From assembly GCF_024808665.1 (NCBI RefSeq), contig NZ_JANUBZ010000013.1, positions 1 to 64,000 of the forward strand: a stretch of 64,000 nt of DNA, given 5' to 3'. Position numbers and translations under genes: made by a program. The notes beneath the pieces are model-generated. The model had not been told where the DNA came from and made no database searches. It saw only the letters and a program-made list of their open reading frames with translations. This document shows, one piece after another, positions 16,817 to 24,599 of the stretch. The first letter of the stretch is position 1; each line of letters starts with the position of its first letter. The stretch comes from Mucilaginibacter empetricola (GTDB lineage: Bacteria > Bacteroidota > Bacteroidia > Sphingobacteriales > Sphingobacteriaceae).

Positions 16817-17710
16817 ATGACTAATACCAACCCACAAAACCAGGCAATTACCGACGGAATGTTAAAAGATGATGCTTTAAAAGGCAAAACCATAGTAATT
16901 ACTGGCGGTGGTACGGGTTTGGGCCGCGCAATGGGTACTTATTTCCTAAAGCTAGGCGCCAATTTGGTAATTACCAGCAGAAAACTGGATGTGCTGAAAC
17001 AAACAGCTACCGAAATGGAAACCGAAACCGGCGGTAAGGTATTAGCCGTGGCCTGTGATGTAAGGAAGTATGAAGAAGTAGAAAGTATGTTGGAGCAGGC
17101 AGTTAGTGCTTTTGGAAGTGTTGATGTACTGGTAAACAATGCGGCGGGCAATTTTATTTCGCCAACAGAACGGCTTTCGGCCAATGCTTTTTCGGCTATA
17201 ATTGATATTGTGTTAAAAGGCTCGGTAAATTGCTCGTTGGCTTTGGGTAAATACTGGATAAATGAAAAACTACAAGGTAACATACTCAATATAGTAACTA
17301 CTTACGCGTTCACAGGGTCGGCTTATGTAGTTCCATCTGCTTGTGCCAAAGGTGGCGTACTGGCTTTAACCAGGTCGTTAGCCGCGGAGTGGGGGCGTCA
17401 TGGAATCAGATGTAATGCTATCGCTCCTGGCCCATTCCCAACCAAGGGAGCCTGGGAACGCCTGCTACCCGGTGATATGGGCAAAAAGTTCGATTTCAAA
17501 AACAGAGTTCCCCTTAAGCGCATGGGCGAACATCAGGAATTGGCTAATCTGGCGGCTTTCCTGGTATCAGGCTTCTCTGGTTATATTAATGGCGAGGTAA
17601 TTACTATCGACGGTGGTGAATGGATACAGGGTGCAGGTCAGTTTAATGCACTGGAAATGATCCCCGCCGAAATGTGGGATAGTATCGAAAAAGCTACCCG
17701 TTCTGCGTAG
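16817..17710 (+). CDS. 2,4-dienoyl-CoA reductase, SDR type (DECR1-like)
   Basis: NADPH-dependent short-chain reductase of 297 residues. TGGGTGLG (29-36) is the cofactor loop and VNNAAGNFISPTERLS (107-121) follows. IVTTYAFTGSAYVVPSACAKGG contains Tyr163 and Lys178, spaced by 15 as Tyr199/Lys214 are in human DECR1, an arrangement different from the usual SDR YxxxK. The stretch AEWGRHGIRCNAIAPGPFPTKGAWERL is typical of the DECR group. It would reduce 2,4-dienoyl-CoA from polyunsaturated fatty acids. It is the last gene of the rightward run. Confidence 0.87.
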   Translation: MTNTNPQNQAITDGMLKDDALKGKTIVITGGGTGLGRAMGTYFLKLGANLVITSRKLDVLKQTATEMETETGGKVLAVACDVRKYEEVESMLEQAVSAFGSVDVLVNNAAGNFISPTERLSANAFSAIIDIVLKGSVNCSLALGKYWINEKLQGNILNIVTTYAFTGSAYVVPSACAKGGVLALTRSLAAEWGRHGIRCNAIAPGPFPTKGAWERLLPGDMGKKFDFKNRVPLKRMGEHQELANLAAFLVSGFSGYINGEVITIDGGEWIQGAGQFNALEMIPAEMWDSIEKATRSA

Positions 17711-17731
17711 CGCTCATTAATCCTTCTTTTA

Positions 17732-17751
17732 GAATGGCTTTTCCGCCATTC
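17732..17751 (+). terminator. Probable terminator of the beta-oxidation run
   Basis: A 7-bp stem (GAATGGC/GCCATTC) with a six-base loop begins 21 bases after the last stop. Only a mixed pyrimidine-rich tail follows, so strength is uncertain. Confidence 0.45.
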
Positions 17752-18287
17752 AGTTCCTATTTATTCTGTATTTAGTAATATCACCCTTGAAAATTGGCAT
17801 AGGCTGTTTTTGGGTGAATTTTAAGATAAAATTACCACTTTGTCATAATGGCAGTGGTTTGTCAGGTCTTTCTGATGGCTTTTTTTGCCATTATTTTCCA
17901 CTTGGCAGTATGTGTGACAAAATGGCAAAAAAATATTTTTCGTATTCGAGTTGTTGTAATATTGTCAAATATTGCCCGCTCTTTTTATAAATTGGCTTAT
18001 TTTTTCACTTTTTTATCTTTCAAAACTATCTATTGCATGCTTTTTAAGATTTTTTAGTCCAAATTTTAATATTATTTCGGTTGACAGTAGTTTTAATGTC
18101 ATTTATTTGATTTTTTCATTGAAGCCGCAATTATTAATTTTTTTAGAATGATTTTTTGGGTGATTATTTAAAACCCGGTAATTTTTTTTTGAAACAGTTC
18201 TTTATTTTTTATGGTTTCCGGATTTTGCTAATTTTTATTTTTAACCTTTTTAGCTACCGGAATTTAAAAGAATACGATTTTGGCCCA
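17752..18287. other. T-rich intergenic stretch without convincing genes
   Basis: About 540 bases with many T-runs (7-9 long) on the plus strand and repeated ATGGC/GCCAT words, including the small hairpin ATGGC-T7-GCCAT near 17875-17891. Frames of 60-70 codons exist on the plus strand, but their residues are Phe/Leu/Ile-rich simply because of the T-runs, and two of them overlap in different frames. I see no gene. It may be a long leader or regulatory region for the small gene at 18402. Confidence 0.5.
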
Positions 18288-18303
18288 TGGCACGCTTTTA
18301 GTA
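18288..18303 (+). promoter_or_regulatory. Sigma-54-like promoter candidate before a microprotein gene
   Basis: TGGCACG, six bases, GTA. The -24 half (TGGCAC) is perfect for sigma-54, while the -12 half has GT where GC is canonical. The same pattern with identical spacing occurs at 33446-33461 in front of the other unassigned small gene. The gap to the start codon is 98 bases. Confidence 0.4.
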
Positions 18304-18401
18304 CAACCCTATGCGGATAAGTATGCAAGCATCCTTGAAAATTGCCCATTACAAATCCACAGTTAATAGTTAAGTATTTAAAAAATTAAAACACAAAAAT
18401 C

Positions 18402-18479
18402 ATGTTAGTTGTATTAGAAGTTGCTGCATTAATCGCTGTAATTGTATTACCTCTTATTCCACAAAAAACTGTAAAATAA
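18402..18479 (+). CDS. Hydrophobic microprotein, 25 residues
   Basis: ATG at 18402 opens a 25-codon frame encoding MLVVLEVAALIAVIVLPLIP followed by QKTVK and TAA. One continuous hydrophobic helix with a short basic tail suggests a small inner-membrane protein. Support for a real gene: a strong terminator starts 31 bases after the stop, no other frame explains that terminator, and a sigma-54-like sequence lies upstream. There is no good Shine-Dalgarno, but these are weak in Bacteroidota generally. I do not recognise a family. Function could be a membrane regulator, a toxin-like peptide or a small subunit; none is supported over the others. Confidence 0.6.
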   Translation: MLVVLEVAALIAVIVLPLIPQKTVK

Positions 18480-18509
18480 TTTAAGTTTTACGTTTGACTA
18501 AGAATATAC

Positions 18510-18536
18510 GGGCTGCCTTTGGCGGCCCTTTTTTGT
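18510..18536 (+). terminator. Rho-independent terminator of the microprotein gene
   Basis: An 8-bp GC-rich stem (GGGCTGCC with GGCGGCCC, one G-U), a TTT loop and a run of six T. A run of eight G (18553-18560) follows shortly after. Confidence 0.85.
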
Positions 18537-18737
18537 TTGTAGCTATTTTAATGGGGGGGGTATGGCGCCTGGGGACGATAACTGGACTCTTCTTAAACTC
18601 TTCTTTTTTGATGCTATTAAAGCCGTAAATATTTACTTTACACTACATAAATGTTAAAGGCATCAATTAATTATTATTTTTAACAAATTTTAACATTTAT
18701 ACCCCGCATTTTACTGGCAAAAAAATGTCTATCTGTT

Positions 18738-18745
18738 TAAGTTTG
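18738..18745 (+). promoter_or_regulatory. -7 box of the Bat operon promoter
   Basis: TAAGTTTG matches TAnnTTTG exactly, 23 bases before the moxR start. The -33 box is poor (CTGG about 20 bases upstream). Confidence 0.5.
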
Positions 18746-18768
18746 CCGTTCCAAATTAAAAAGACTTC

Positions 18769-19824
18769 ATGGAAGATATAAAAAGTAACACAGGTTATCC
18801 TTCGTCGGATGCTGTAGCAGGTAATTCATCCTACTCAACCGACATAAGGGCTATTAATGAAATGATACAACGCGAAAGCGCTTTTGTCGATCTTTTAAAA
18901 ATGGAGATGGACAAGGTTATCGTGGGTCAAAAGTATATGGTTGAACGTTTGCTGATAGGTTTATTGGCCGACGGGCATATTTTACTTGAAGGCGTACCTG
19001 GATTAGCAAAAACGCTTGCGATCAATACACTTTCAAAAGCTATTCAGGCCGATTTTAGTCGTATCCAGTTTACTCCCGATCTGTTACCTGCCGATTTGGT
19101 TGGAACGATGATCTACAATCAAAAGAAAGAGGAATTTATCGTTAGAAAAGGTCCTGTTTTTTCAAACTTTGTTTTGGCCGATGAAATTAACCGTGCCCCA
19201 GCAAAGGTGCAAAGCGCTTTGCTGGAAGCTATGCAGGAAAGACAGGTAACCATTGGCGATAATACATTTCCTTTGCCAAATCCGTTCCTGGTGCTGGCAA
19301 CCCAAAACCCGATAGAGCAGGAAGGTACTTATCCGCTGCCGGAAGCACAGGTTGACCGTTTTATGTTAAAAGTTGTTATTGGCTACCCTAACAAAGAGGA
19401 CGAAAAGAGAATAGTACGTGCCAACATTGCTCCACAAGGAATGCTGAAACCTAATGCTATTATTCACCCGGACGATATTGTACGGGCCCGTAAGGTGGTT
19501 AGGGAAGTTTATATGGACGAAAAGATTGAGCAGTATATTATTGATATTGTTTTCGCTACCCGTTATCCCGATCAATATAAATTAGCTAACTACAAAAACC
19601 TGATCAGTTTCGGTGCCTCGCCAAGGGCAAGTATCAATCTGGCGCTGGCATCAAAAGCTTATGCCTTTATTAAACGCCGTGGTTATGTTATCCCTGAAGA
19701 TGTAAGGGCTATTTGTCATGATGTTTTAAGGCACCGTATAGGCTTAACTTATGAAGCTGAAGCTGAAAATATGACTACAGAAGATATCATCACCGGTATA
19801 TTAAATGCTGTAGAAGTACCTTAA
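18769..19824 (+). CDS. MoxR family AAA+ ATPase (Bat operon)
   Basis: A 351-residue AAA+ chaperone-type ATPase. Walker A is GVPGLAKT (75-82), Walker B VLADEINR (Asp138, Glu139), and sensor 1 LATQNPIEQEGTYPLPEAQVDRF; the lid domain follows. MoxR proteins work with von Willebrand A-domain proteins to assemble or activate complexes. Here the whole partner set (DUF58 and two VWA proteins) follows on the same strand. It is the first gene behind a clear -7 box, so it heads the operon. In Bacteroides fragilis an equivalent gene belongs to the bat (aerotolerance) operon. Confidence 0.93.
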   Translation: MEDIKSNTGYPSSDAVAGNSSYSTDIRAINEMIQRESAFVDLLKMEMDKVIVGQKYMVERLLIGLLADGHILLEGVPGLAKTLAINTLSKAIQADFSRIQFTPDLLPADLVGTMIYNQKKEEFIVRKGPVFSNFVLADEINRAPAKVQSALLEAMQERQVTIGDNTFPLPNPFLVLATQNPIEQEGTYPLPEAQVDRFMLKVVIGYPNKEDEKRIVRANIAPQGMLKPNAIIHPDDIVRARKVVREVYMDEKIEQYIIDIVFATRYPDQYKLANYKNLISFGASPRASINLALASKAYAFIKRRGYVIPEDVRAICHDVLRHRIGLTYEAEAENMTTEDIITGILNAVEVP

Positions 19825-19825
19825 T

Positions 19826-19924
19826 AGAATCAGGAATCAAGATTAAAGAACAATAAAGAATCAAGATTAAAGAGCCAGGAAACAAGCATTAAGAGAAGCA
19901 ATGAGGATAACTCATCCTGATTCT
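19826..19924. repeat. Intergenic GAATCAAGA-type inverted repeat, copy B
   Basis: The 129-base gap between moxR and the DUF58 gene is built of the same words as copy A (AAGAATCAAGA, AAGAGCCA). AGAATCAGGA at 19826-19835 pairs perfectly with TCCTGATTCT at 19915-19924. Like copy A it sits inside an operon, so it would be transcribed and fold. Confidence 0.6.
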
Positions 19925-19953
19925 CGATTCTTGACTCTCGACTCTCAAAAATT

Positions 19954-20835
19954 ATGGCTGGGGATACCAAAGAATTATTAAAAAAGGTAAGGAAGATAGA
20001 GATTAAAACCCGTGGGTTAAGTAATCATCTGTTTTCGGGTGAATACCATTCTGCTTTTAAAGGCAGGGGGATGGCCTTCAGCGAGGTGCGCGAATACCAG
20101 GTAGGGGATGAGATCAGGACGATTGATTGGAATGTAACTGCCCGTTTTAATCATCCTTACGTGAAGGTTTTTGATGAAGAGCGCGAATTAACGGTTATGC
20201 TGTTGATGGATGTTAGCGCGTCTGAAAATTTCGGAACCATCAATCAGCAAAAGCAGGACCTGGCAACCGAGTTGTGTGCGGTGCTTGCTTTTTCGGCCAT
20301 TCAGAATAATGATAAGGTTGGTGTGATATTTTTTAGCGATAAAATTGAAAAGTTTATTCCGCCTAAAAAAGGTCGCAGCCATATCCTGATGATTATCAGG
20401 GAGCTGATTGATTTTAAGCCTCAAAATAAAGGAACAAATGTAGCCGAGGCATTGAGGTATTTTACTAGTGCTATTAAAAAGAAGTGCACAGCTTTCATTA
20501 TCTCTGATTTTATGAGTCCGGGTTTTGAAGCCGAGCTAAAAATAGCCAATAAAAAGCATGATATTATTGCTCTGCGACTTTTTGACAAGCATGAAGAGGA
20601 GTTTCCGGATCTTGGTTTAATATCTGTAAAAGATGAAGAATCGGGTGAGGTTATTTGGGTAAATACAGGTGATAAAAAGGTACGTAATGCTTTTAAGGTT
20701 GACGCGCTGCGACGAAATGCAAACTTGAAAGATGTTTTTAGCAAATCGGGAGTTGATGCTGCCGATATTGGCACACACGAATCGTATGTTAAACCTTTAA
20801 TGACGTTGTTTAAAAAGCGTGAAAGAAAAAGGTGA
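19954..20835 (+). CDS. DUF58 domain-containing protein
   Basis: A 293-residue cytoplasmic protein with the DUF58 core: FSGEYHSAFKGRGMAFSEVREYQVGDEIRTIDWNVTARFNHPYVKVFDEERE. It leads into a VWA-like strand MLLMDVSAS (DxSxS metal site). DUF58 proteins always accompany MoxR and VWA proteins; they are thought to be part of the complex remodelled by MoxR, with no proven enzyme activity. It ends 4 bases before the next start. Confidence 0.9.
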   Translation: MAGDTKELLKKVRKIEIKTRGLSNHLFSGEYHSAFKGRGMAFSEVREYQVGDEIRTIDWNVTARFNHPYVKVFDEERELTVMLLMDVSASENFGTINQQKQDLATELCAVLAFSAIQNNDKVGVIFFSDKIEKFIPPKKGRSHILMIIRELIDFKPQNKGTNVAEALRYFTSAIKKKCTAFIISDFMSPGFEAELKIANKKHDIIALRLFDKHEEEFPDLGLISVKDEESGEVIWVNTGDKKVRNAFKVDALRRNANLKDVFSKSGVDAADIGTHESYVKPLMTLFKKRERKR

Positions 20836-20839
20836 TAAA

Positions 20840-21805
20840 ATGAAGAAAAAGTTTTTTAATTATAGTCTCTTATTATTTTTTATCTGTGTTTCTGTAAATA
20901 TAAAGGCCCAAAACATAAAGGTTGAGGCTAAATTGCAGCAATATAGTATCAGAATCGGTGATCAAACCAGGTTTTTCCTGAGTGTACATCAACCTGTAAA
21001 AGAACGTGTAAACTTTCCTAAAATAGCAGATACATTGCTGGGGAAGGTTCAGGTGGTAAATGCCAACAAACCTGATACGACGTTTGATCAAAATGATAAA
21101 GGCAATGCAACCATAACCCAAAGTTATATTATAACCTGCTTTGATGCAGGTACTTATACTATCCCATCATATTCATTTGGATCTTCGGGCGGAGTTTTAA
21201 AGTCGAATGAATTGACCCTGCAGGTGCAAACTGTAAAAGTTGACACCACCAAAGGTATTTATGATATTAAACAGCCTATACAAGTATCGTACACTTTTGC
21301 CGACTGGTTAAAAGATAACTGGTATTGGGTTTTAATTCCCTTTCTTGTTGTTTTGGCGATAGCAGGCGTGATTGTTTATTTTAAAACGCGTCCTAAACTG
21401 CGACCTGTAGTAAAAGTTGTGCAGCCGCTAGTGCCACCACATATTATAGCATTGGGTAAATTGACCGAAATACAAAGTAAAAAACTTTGGCAGCAAGAAC
21501 AAACCAAACAATATTATATTGAGCTGAGCGATGTATTGCGCGAATACCTGGAGAACAGATACGCCATAAAAACTCATGAAAAAACTACTGACGAGATTTT
21601 AACTGAGTTGCGGCGGGTAGAAATAGCAGAGCACAATAAGCAAATGCTTAAAGAGCTTTTAACGTTATCAGATTTGGTGAAGTTTGCAAAAGAAAAGCCG
21701 CTTCCTGTTGAAAATGAGCAATGCATGGATAATGCGGTCAAATTTGTAAAGCAAACGCAACAAGCAATAAAACCAATTTCAGAAGGAGGTGAAGCTGATG
21801 TTTAG
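20840..21805 (+). CDS. Short BatD-like membrane protein of the Bat operon
   Basis: Predicted exported protein of 321 residues starting at ATG 20840. A longer start at 20819 exists but would overlap the DUF58 gene, and the start at 20840 has AAAGG at a suitable distance. A signal peptide (KFFNYSLLLFFICVSVNIKAQ) is followed by a ~115-residue beta-rich region like the BatD repeat (KLQQYSIRIGDQTRFFLSV). One membrane helix (WYWVLIPFLVVLAIAGVIVYF) follows, and then a cytoplasmic helical tail. It resembles a half-size BatD. Position between DUF58 and BatA is constant in many Bacteroidota. Function unknown beyond the complex. Confidence 0.75.
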   Translation: MKKKFFNYSLLLFFICVSVNIKAQNIKVEAKLQQYSIRIGDQTRFFLSVHQPVKERVNFPKIADTLLGKVQVVNANKPDTTFDQNDKGNATITQSYIITCFDAGTYTIPSYSFGSSGGVLKSNELTLQVQTVKVDTTKGIYDIKQPIQVSYTFADWLKDNWYWVLIPFLVVLAIAGVIVYFKTRPKLRPVVKVVQPLVPPHIIALGKLTEIQSKKLWQQEQTKQYYIELSDVLREYLENRYAIKTHEKTTDEILTELRRVEIAEHNKQMLKELLTLSDLVKFAKEKPLPVENEQCMDNAVKFVKQTQQAIKPISEGGEADV

Positions 21806-22796
21806 TGGAATTGAATTTGCTCATCCGAGTTTTTTCTGGCTTCTATTGCTCGTTCCGCTTACGGCGGCCTGGTATATCTGGCGGGAAAGGATGCTTCATG
21901 GAAGTTTAAGCGTGTCGGCAGCTAAAGGATTCTCCCTGCCGGTTAAAAGTGTTATACCACGTTTGCGTCATTTAGGAATTATATTCCGTTCACTTGCCTT
22001 GGTTGCTTTAATTATAGCCTTAGCGCGTCCGCAATCATCTTTAAGCTGGCAAAACACCACAACGGAGGGTATCGACATTATTATAGCATCTGATATTTCG
22101 GGCAGTATGCTGGCCGAAGATTTTCAGCCTAACCGGTTGGAAGCGGGAAAGAACATCGCCATAGATTTTATAAAAAACCGCCCGGACGACCGTATCGGCC
22201 TGGTTATCTTCAGCGGCGAAAGTTTTACACAATGTCCTTTAACCATTGATCATGACGTTTTAATTAACCTTTTTAAAGATGTTAAAAACGGGATGATTGA
22301 TGATGGCACTGCGATAGGGATGGGATTAGCTACGGCCGTAAATCGCCTTAAAGACAGCGAAACCAAAAGCAAAGTAGTGATTTTGCTGACTGATGGATCA
22401 AATAATATGGGTTCAATACCACCTATAACGGCTGCCGAAATTGCTAAACAGTTTAACGTACGGGTTTATACCGTTGGCATTGGTACACATGGTTATGCGC
22501 CATACCCGGTACAAACGCCTATGGGGATTCAATATCAGCGCATTCCCGTCGATGTTGACGAAGGTACATTGAGTAAAATTGCAAATATTACCGGCGGCAA
22601 ATACTTCCGGGCTACCGACAATGAAACGCTGAAGAATATTTACGATCAGATTGATAAATTGGAAAAAGCTAAAATTGACGTTACTCAATATCATAAAAAA
22701 ACAGAATTGTTTTTGCCATTTGTTTTAATAGCGTTATTGTTTCTGTCGCTGGAGTTTGTGTTTAAAAATACTTTGCTGAAAGGAGCACTTAGTTAA
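21798..22796 (+). CDS. batA: VWA domain-containing protein BatA
   Basis: Inner-membrane protein of 332 residues with two N-terminal helices, a periplasmic VWA domain and a C-terminal helix. The metal-binding motif is DISGS (Asp99, Ser101, Ser103), then SRLT-type downstream residues and LLTDGSNNMG. I start it at ATG 21798 because AAGGAGGT (21783-21790), an unusually good Shine-Dalgarno for this phylum, lies 8 bases before it; an upstream GTG at 21789 overlaps that site. It overlaps the previous gene by 8 bases. BatA and BatB are a paralogous pair thought to interact in the membrane. Confidence 0.9.
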   Translation: MFSGIEFAHPSFFWLLLLVPLTAAWYIWRERMLHGSLSVSAAKGFSLPVKSVIPRLRHLGIIFRSLALVALIIALARPQSSLSWQNTTTEGIDIIIASDISGSMLAEDFQPNRLEAGKNIAIDFIKNRPDDRIGLVIFSGESFTQCPLTIDHDVLINLFKDVKNGMIDDGTAIGMGLATAVNRLKDSETKSKVVILLTDGSNNMGSIPPITAAEIAKQFNVRVYTVGIGTHGYAPYPVQTPMGIQYQRIPVDVDEGTLSKIANITGGKYFRATDNETLKNIYDQIDKLEKAKIDVTQYHKKTELFLPFVLIALLFLSLEFVFKNTLLKGALS

Positions 22797-22797
22797 T

Positions 22798-23835
22798 ATG
22801 CTACGTTTTGAAAATAGTGAATATTTGTGGGGATTGGTTATCATCCCAGTATTCATCCTGCTTTTTATACTGGTAAGCAGATGGAAGAAAAAGGCTATTA
22901 CTGCTTTGGGCGATAAAAAGATAGTTGACCTGATAATTCCCGAGGTTTCCTTTTCACGTCCGTGGCTCAAATTTATTTTGTTTATTGTGGCCTACGGATT
23001 GCTAATTATAGCTGCTGCCGATCCGCAAATAGGTTCAAAAATTGAGGAAGAAAAACGTAAGGGAGCCGATTTAATGATACTGCTTGATGTTTCGAACAGT
23101 ATGCTTTCACAGGATCTTCCGCCAAGCCGGCTGGAAAATGCCAAGCAGGCTATAGCGCAGCTGATTGATAATTTACATAGCGATCGTATCGGGATAATTG
23201 TTTTTGCCGGGGAAGCCTACGTGCAGTTGCCAGTGACTACAGATTACTCGGCTGCGAAGCTATTTTTGAATACCATTAATACTAATATGGTACCTACCCA
23301 AGGCACTGCAATTGGCTCTGCCATTGATATGGGCATGCGATCATTTGATTTTAAGGATGGAACCGGCAAATCAATGATTATTATTACCGATGCAGAAAAC
23401 CATGAAGATGATGCTGTCGCGGCAGCAAAAAGCGCTACCGAAAAAGATGTTATGGTAAATGTTATTGGTATTGGCTCTGAACAAGGTGCCCCCATACCAA
23501 TTTATGAAAATGGCAGGCAGGTAGGTTTCCATACCGATAGCACCGGGAAAACGGTTATTAGTAAACTGGATGAAACGATGGGTAAAGAAATAGCCGCCGC
23601 CGGTCAGGGTACTTATGTACGTGCAACTAATGCTAACAGCGGATTAAATATAGTGATGGATCAGATCAATAAAGTGCAGCGTAAAACTATCGACAGTAAA
23701 TCGTTTAAAGATTATGAAGATCGTTTTCAGTTTTTCCTGGCCATCGCGCTTATTATATTAATTGTTGAGTTTTTTATTTCAAACCGCAAAAGCCTGCGCT
23801 TAAGTGGTTTAAAACTATTTGAGGTAAAAAAATAA
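22798..23835 (+). CDS. batB: VWA domain-containing protein BatB
   Basis: A 345-residue paralogue of BatA with the same layout: two N-terminal membrane helices, a VWA domain with DVSNS (Asp97, Ser99, Ser101) and IIITDAENHEDD, and a C-terminal helix (FFLAIALIILIVEFFIS). It starts 1 base after the batA stop and its own stop overlaps the batC start (TAATG), so expression is coupled. Role in the Bat complex as for BatA; no enzymatic function is known. Confidence 0.92.
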   Translation: MLRFENSEYLWGLVIIPVFILLFILVSRWKKKAITALGDKKIVDLIIPEVSFSRPWLKFILFIVAYGLLIIAAADPQIGSKIEEEKRKGADLMILLDVSNSMLSQDLPPSRLENAKQAIAQLIDNLHSDRIGIIVFAGEAYVQLPVTTDYSAAKLFLNTINTNMVPTQGTAIGSAIDMGMRSFDFKDGTGKSMIIITDAENHEDDAVAAAKSATEKDVMVNVIGIGSEQGAPIPIYENGRQVGFHTDSTGKTVISKLDETMGKEIAAAGQGTYVRATNANSGLNIVMDQINKVQRKTIDSKSFKDYEDRFQFFLAIALIILIVEFFISNRKSLRLSGLKLFEVKK

Positions 23836-24563
23836 TGAAACGGATATTAACTATATTAATATTACTGCTTTCTGCACAAATACTTTTTGCACAGGAAAAG
23901 GCAGATATAAAAAAAGGCAACGATTTGTATCAACAACAGAAGTTTAAAGAAGCCGAAGCAAACTATCGTAAATCAGTTCAAAAAAAAGACCAGAATTTGC
24001 CGGCCAATTTTAATTTAGGCGATGCTTTATACAAACAAAAAAAGTTTACCGATGCAGGCGAACAGTTCAATAAAATTGCTGCCACAAATCCCAATAAAAA
24101 AGTGGCGGCCGATGCTTATCATAATTTAGGAAATTCGTTGCTAGAAAATAAAAAGCTGGAGGAAAGTATTGAGGCTTATAAAAAATCATTGCTTAATAAT
24201 CCTAATGATGACCAAACCAGATATAATTTGGCTTATGCGCAGGATAAGTTAAAGCAGCAACAACAGCAAAATAAGAATAATAAAAATCAGGATAACAAGA
24301 ATAATCAGAACCAAAACAATCAGAATAAACAAAATCAGGATAAAAAGGATCAGGATAAGAAAAACCAGGATAACAAGGATAAACAGAACGACCAGAATAA
24401 GCAGGATCAGAACAAGCAAAACGGACAGCAGCCAAACCAGGTATCGAAAGAAGATGCCGAAAGAATGCTGGATGCTAGTAATAACGACGAAAAGGCCACT
24501 CAGGAAAAGCTGAAAAATAAAAAACTGAAAGGCGCGAAATTGAATATTTCAAAAGATTGGTAG
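23835..24563 (+). CDS. batC: TPR protein BatC
   Basis: Exported 242-residue protein: signal peptide (MKRILTILILLLSAQILFA), then about three TPR units (GNDLYQQQKFKEAEANYRKSV; GDALYKQKKFTDAGEQFNKI; GNSLLENKKLEESIEAYKKSL). After these comes a remarkable ~65-residue stretch made almost only of Asn, Gln, Lys and Asp. The last ~40 residues are a basic helical tail. TPRs bind partner proteins, probably BatA/B. The low-complexity part is probably a flexible linker; such regions vary fast between species. Confidence 0.88.
   Translation: MKRILTILILLLSAQILFAQEKADIKKGNDLYQQQKFKEAEANYRKSVQKKDQNLPANFNLGDALYKQKKFTDAGEQFNKIAATNPNKKVAADAYHNLGNSLLENKKLEESIEAYKKSLLNNPNDDQTRYNLAYAQDKLKQQQQQNKNNKNQDNKNNQNQNNQNKQNQDKKDQDKKNQDNKDKQNDQNKQDQNKQNGQQPNQVSKEDAERMLDASNNDEKATQEKLKNKKLKGAKLNISKDW
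24248..24430 (+). repeat. Low-complexity AAN/CAR/GAT codon tract within batC
   Basis: The DNA is an imperfect tandem array of short words such as CAGGATAA, AATCAGAA and CAGAATAA, coding for Asn/Gln/Lys/Asp. It is a likely place for in-frame slippage. Confidence 0.7.
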
Positions 24564-24599
24564 AGGTTTTGCGCTTTTCCAATCCACTTAATATAACAA

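Noticed and set aside
16939..17289. Minus-strand frame of 116 codons
   Set aside because: Antisense to the dienoyl-CoA reductase and of Ser-rich shadow composition.
17787..18057. Two overlapping plus-strand frames (67 and 69 codons) in the T-rich gap
   Set aside because: Their hydrophobic character follows from T-runs; no ribosome-binding context and they exclude each other.
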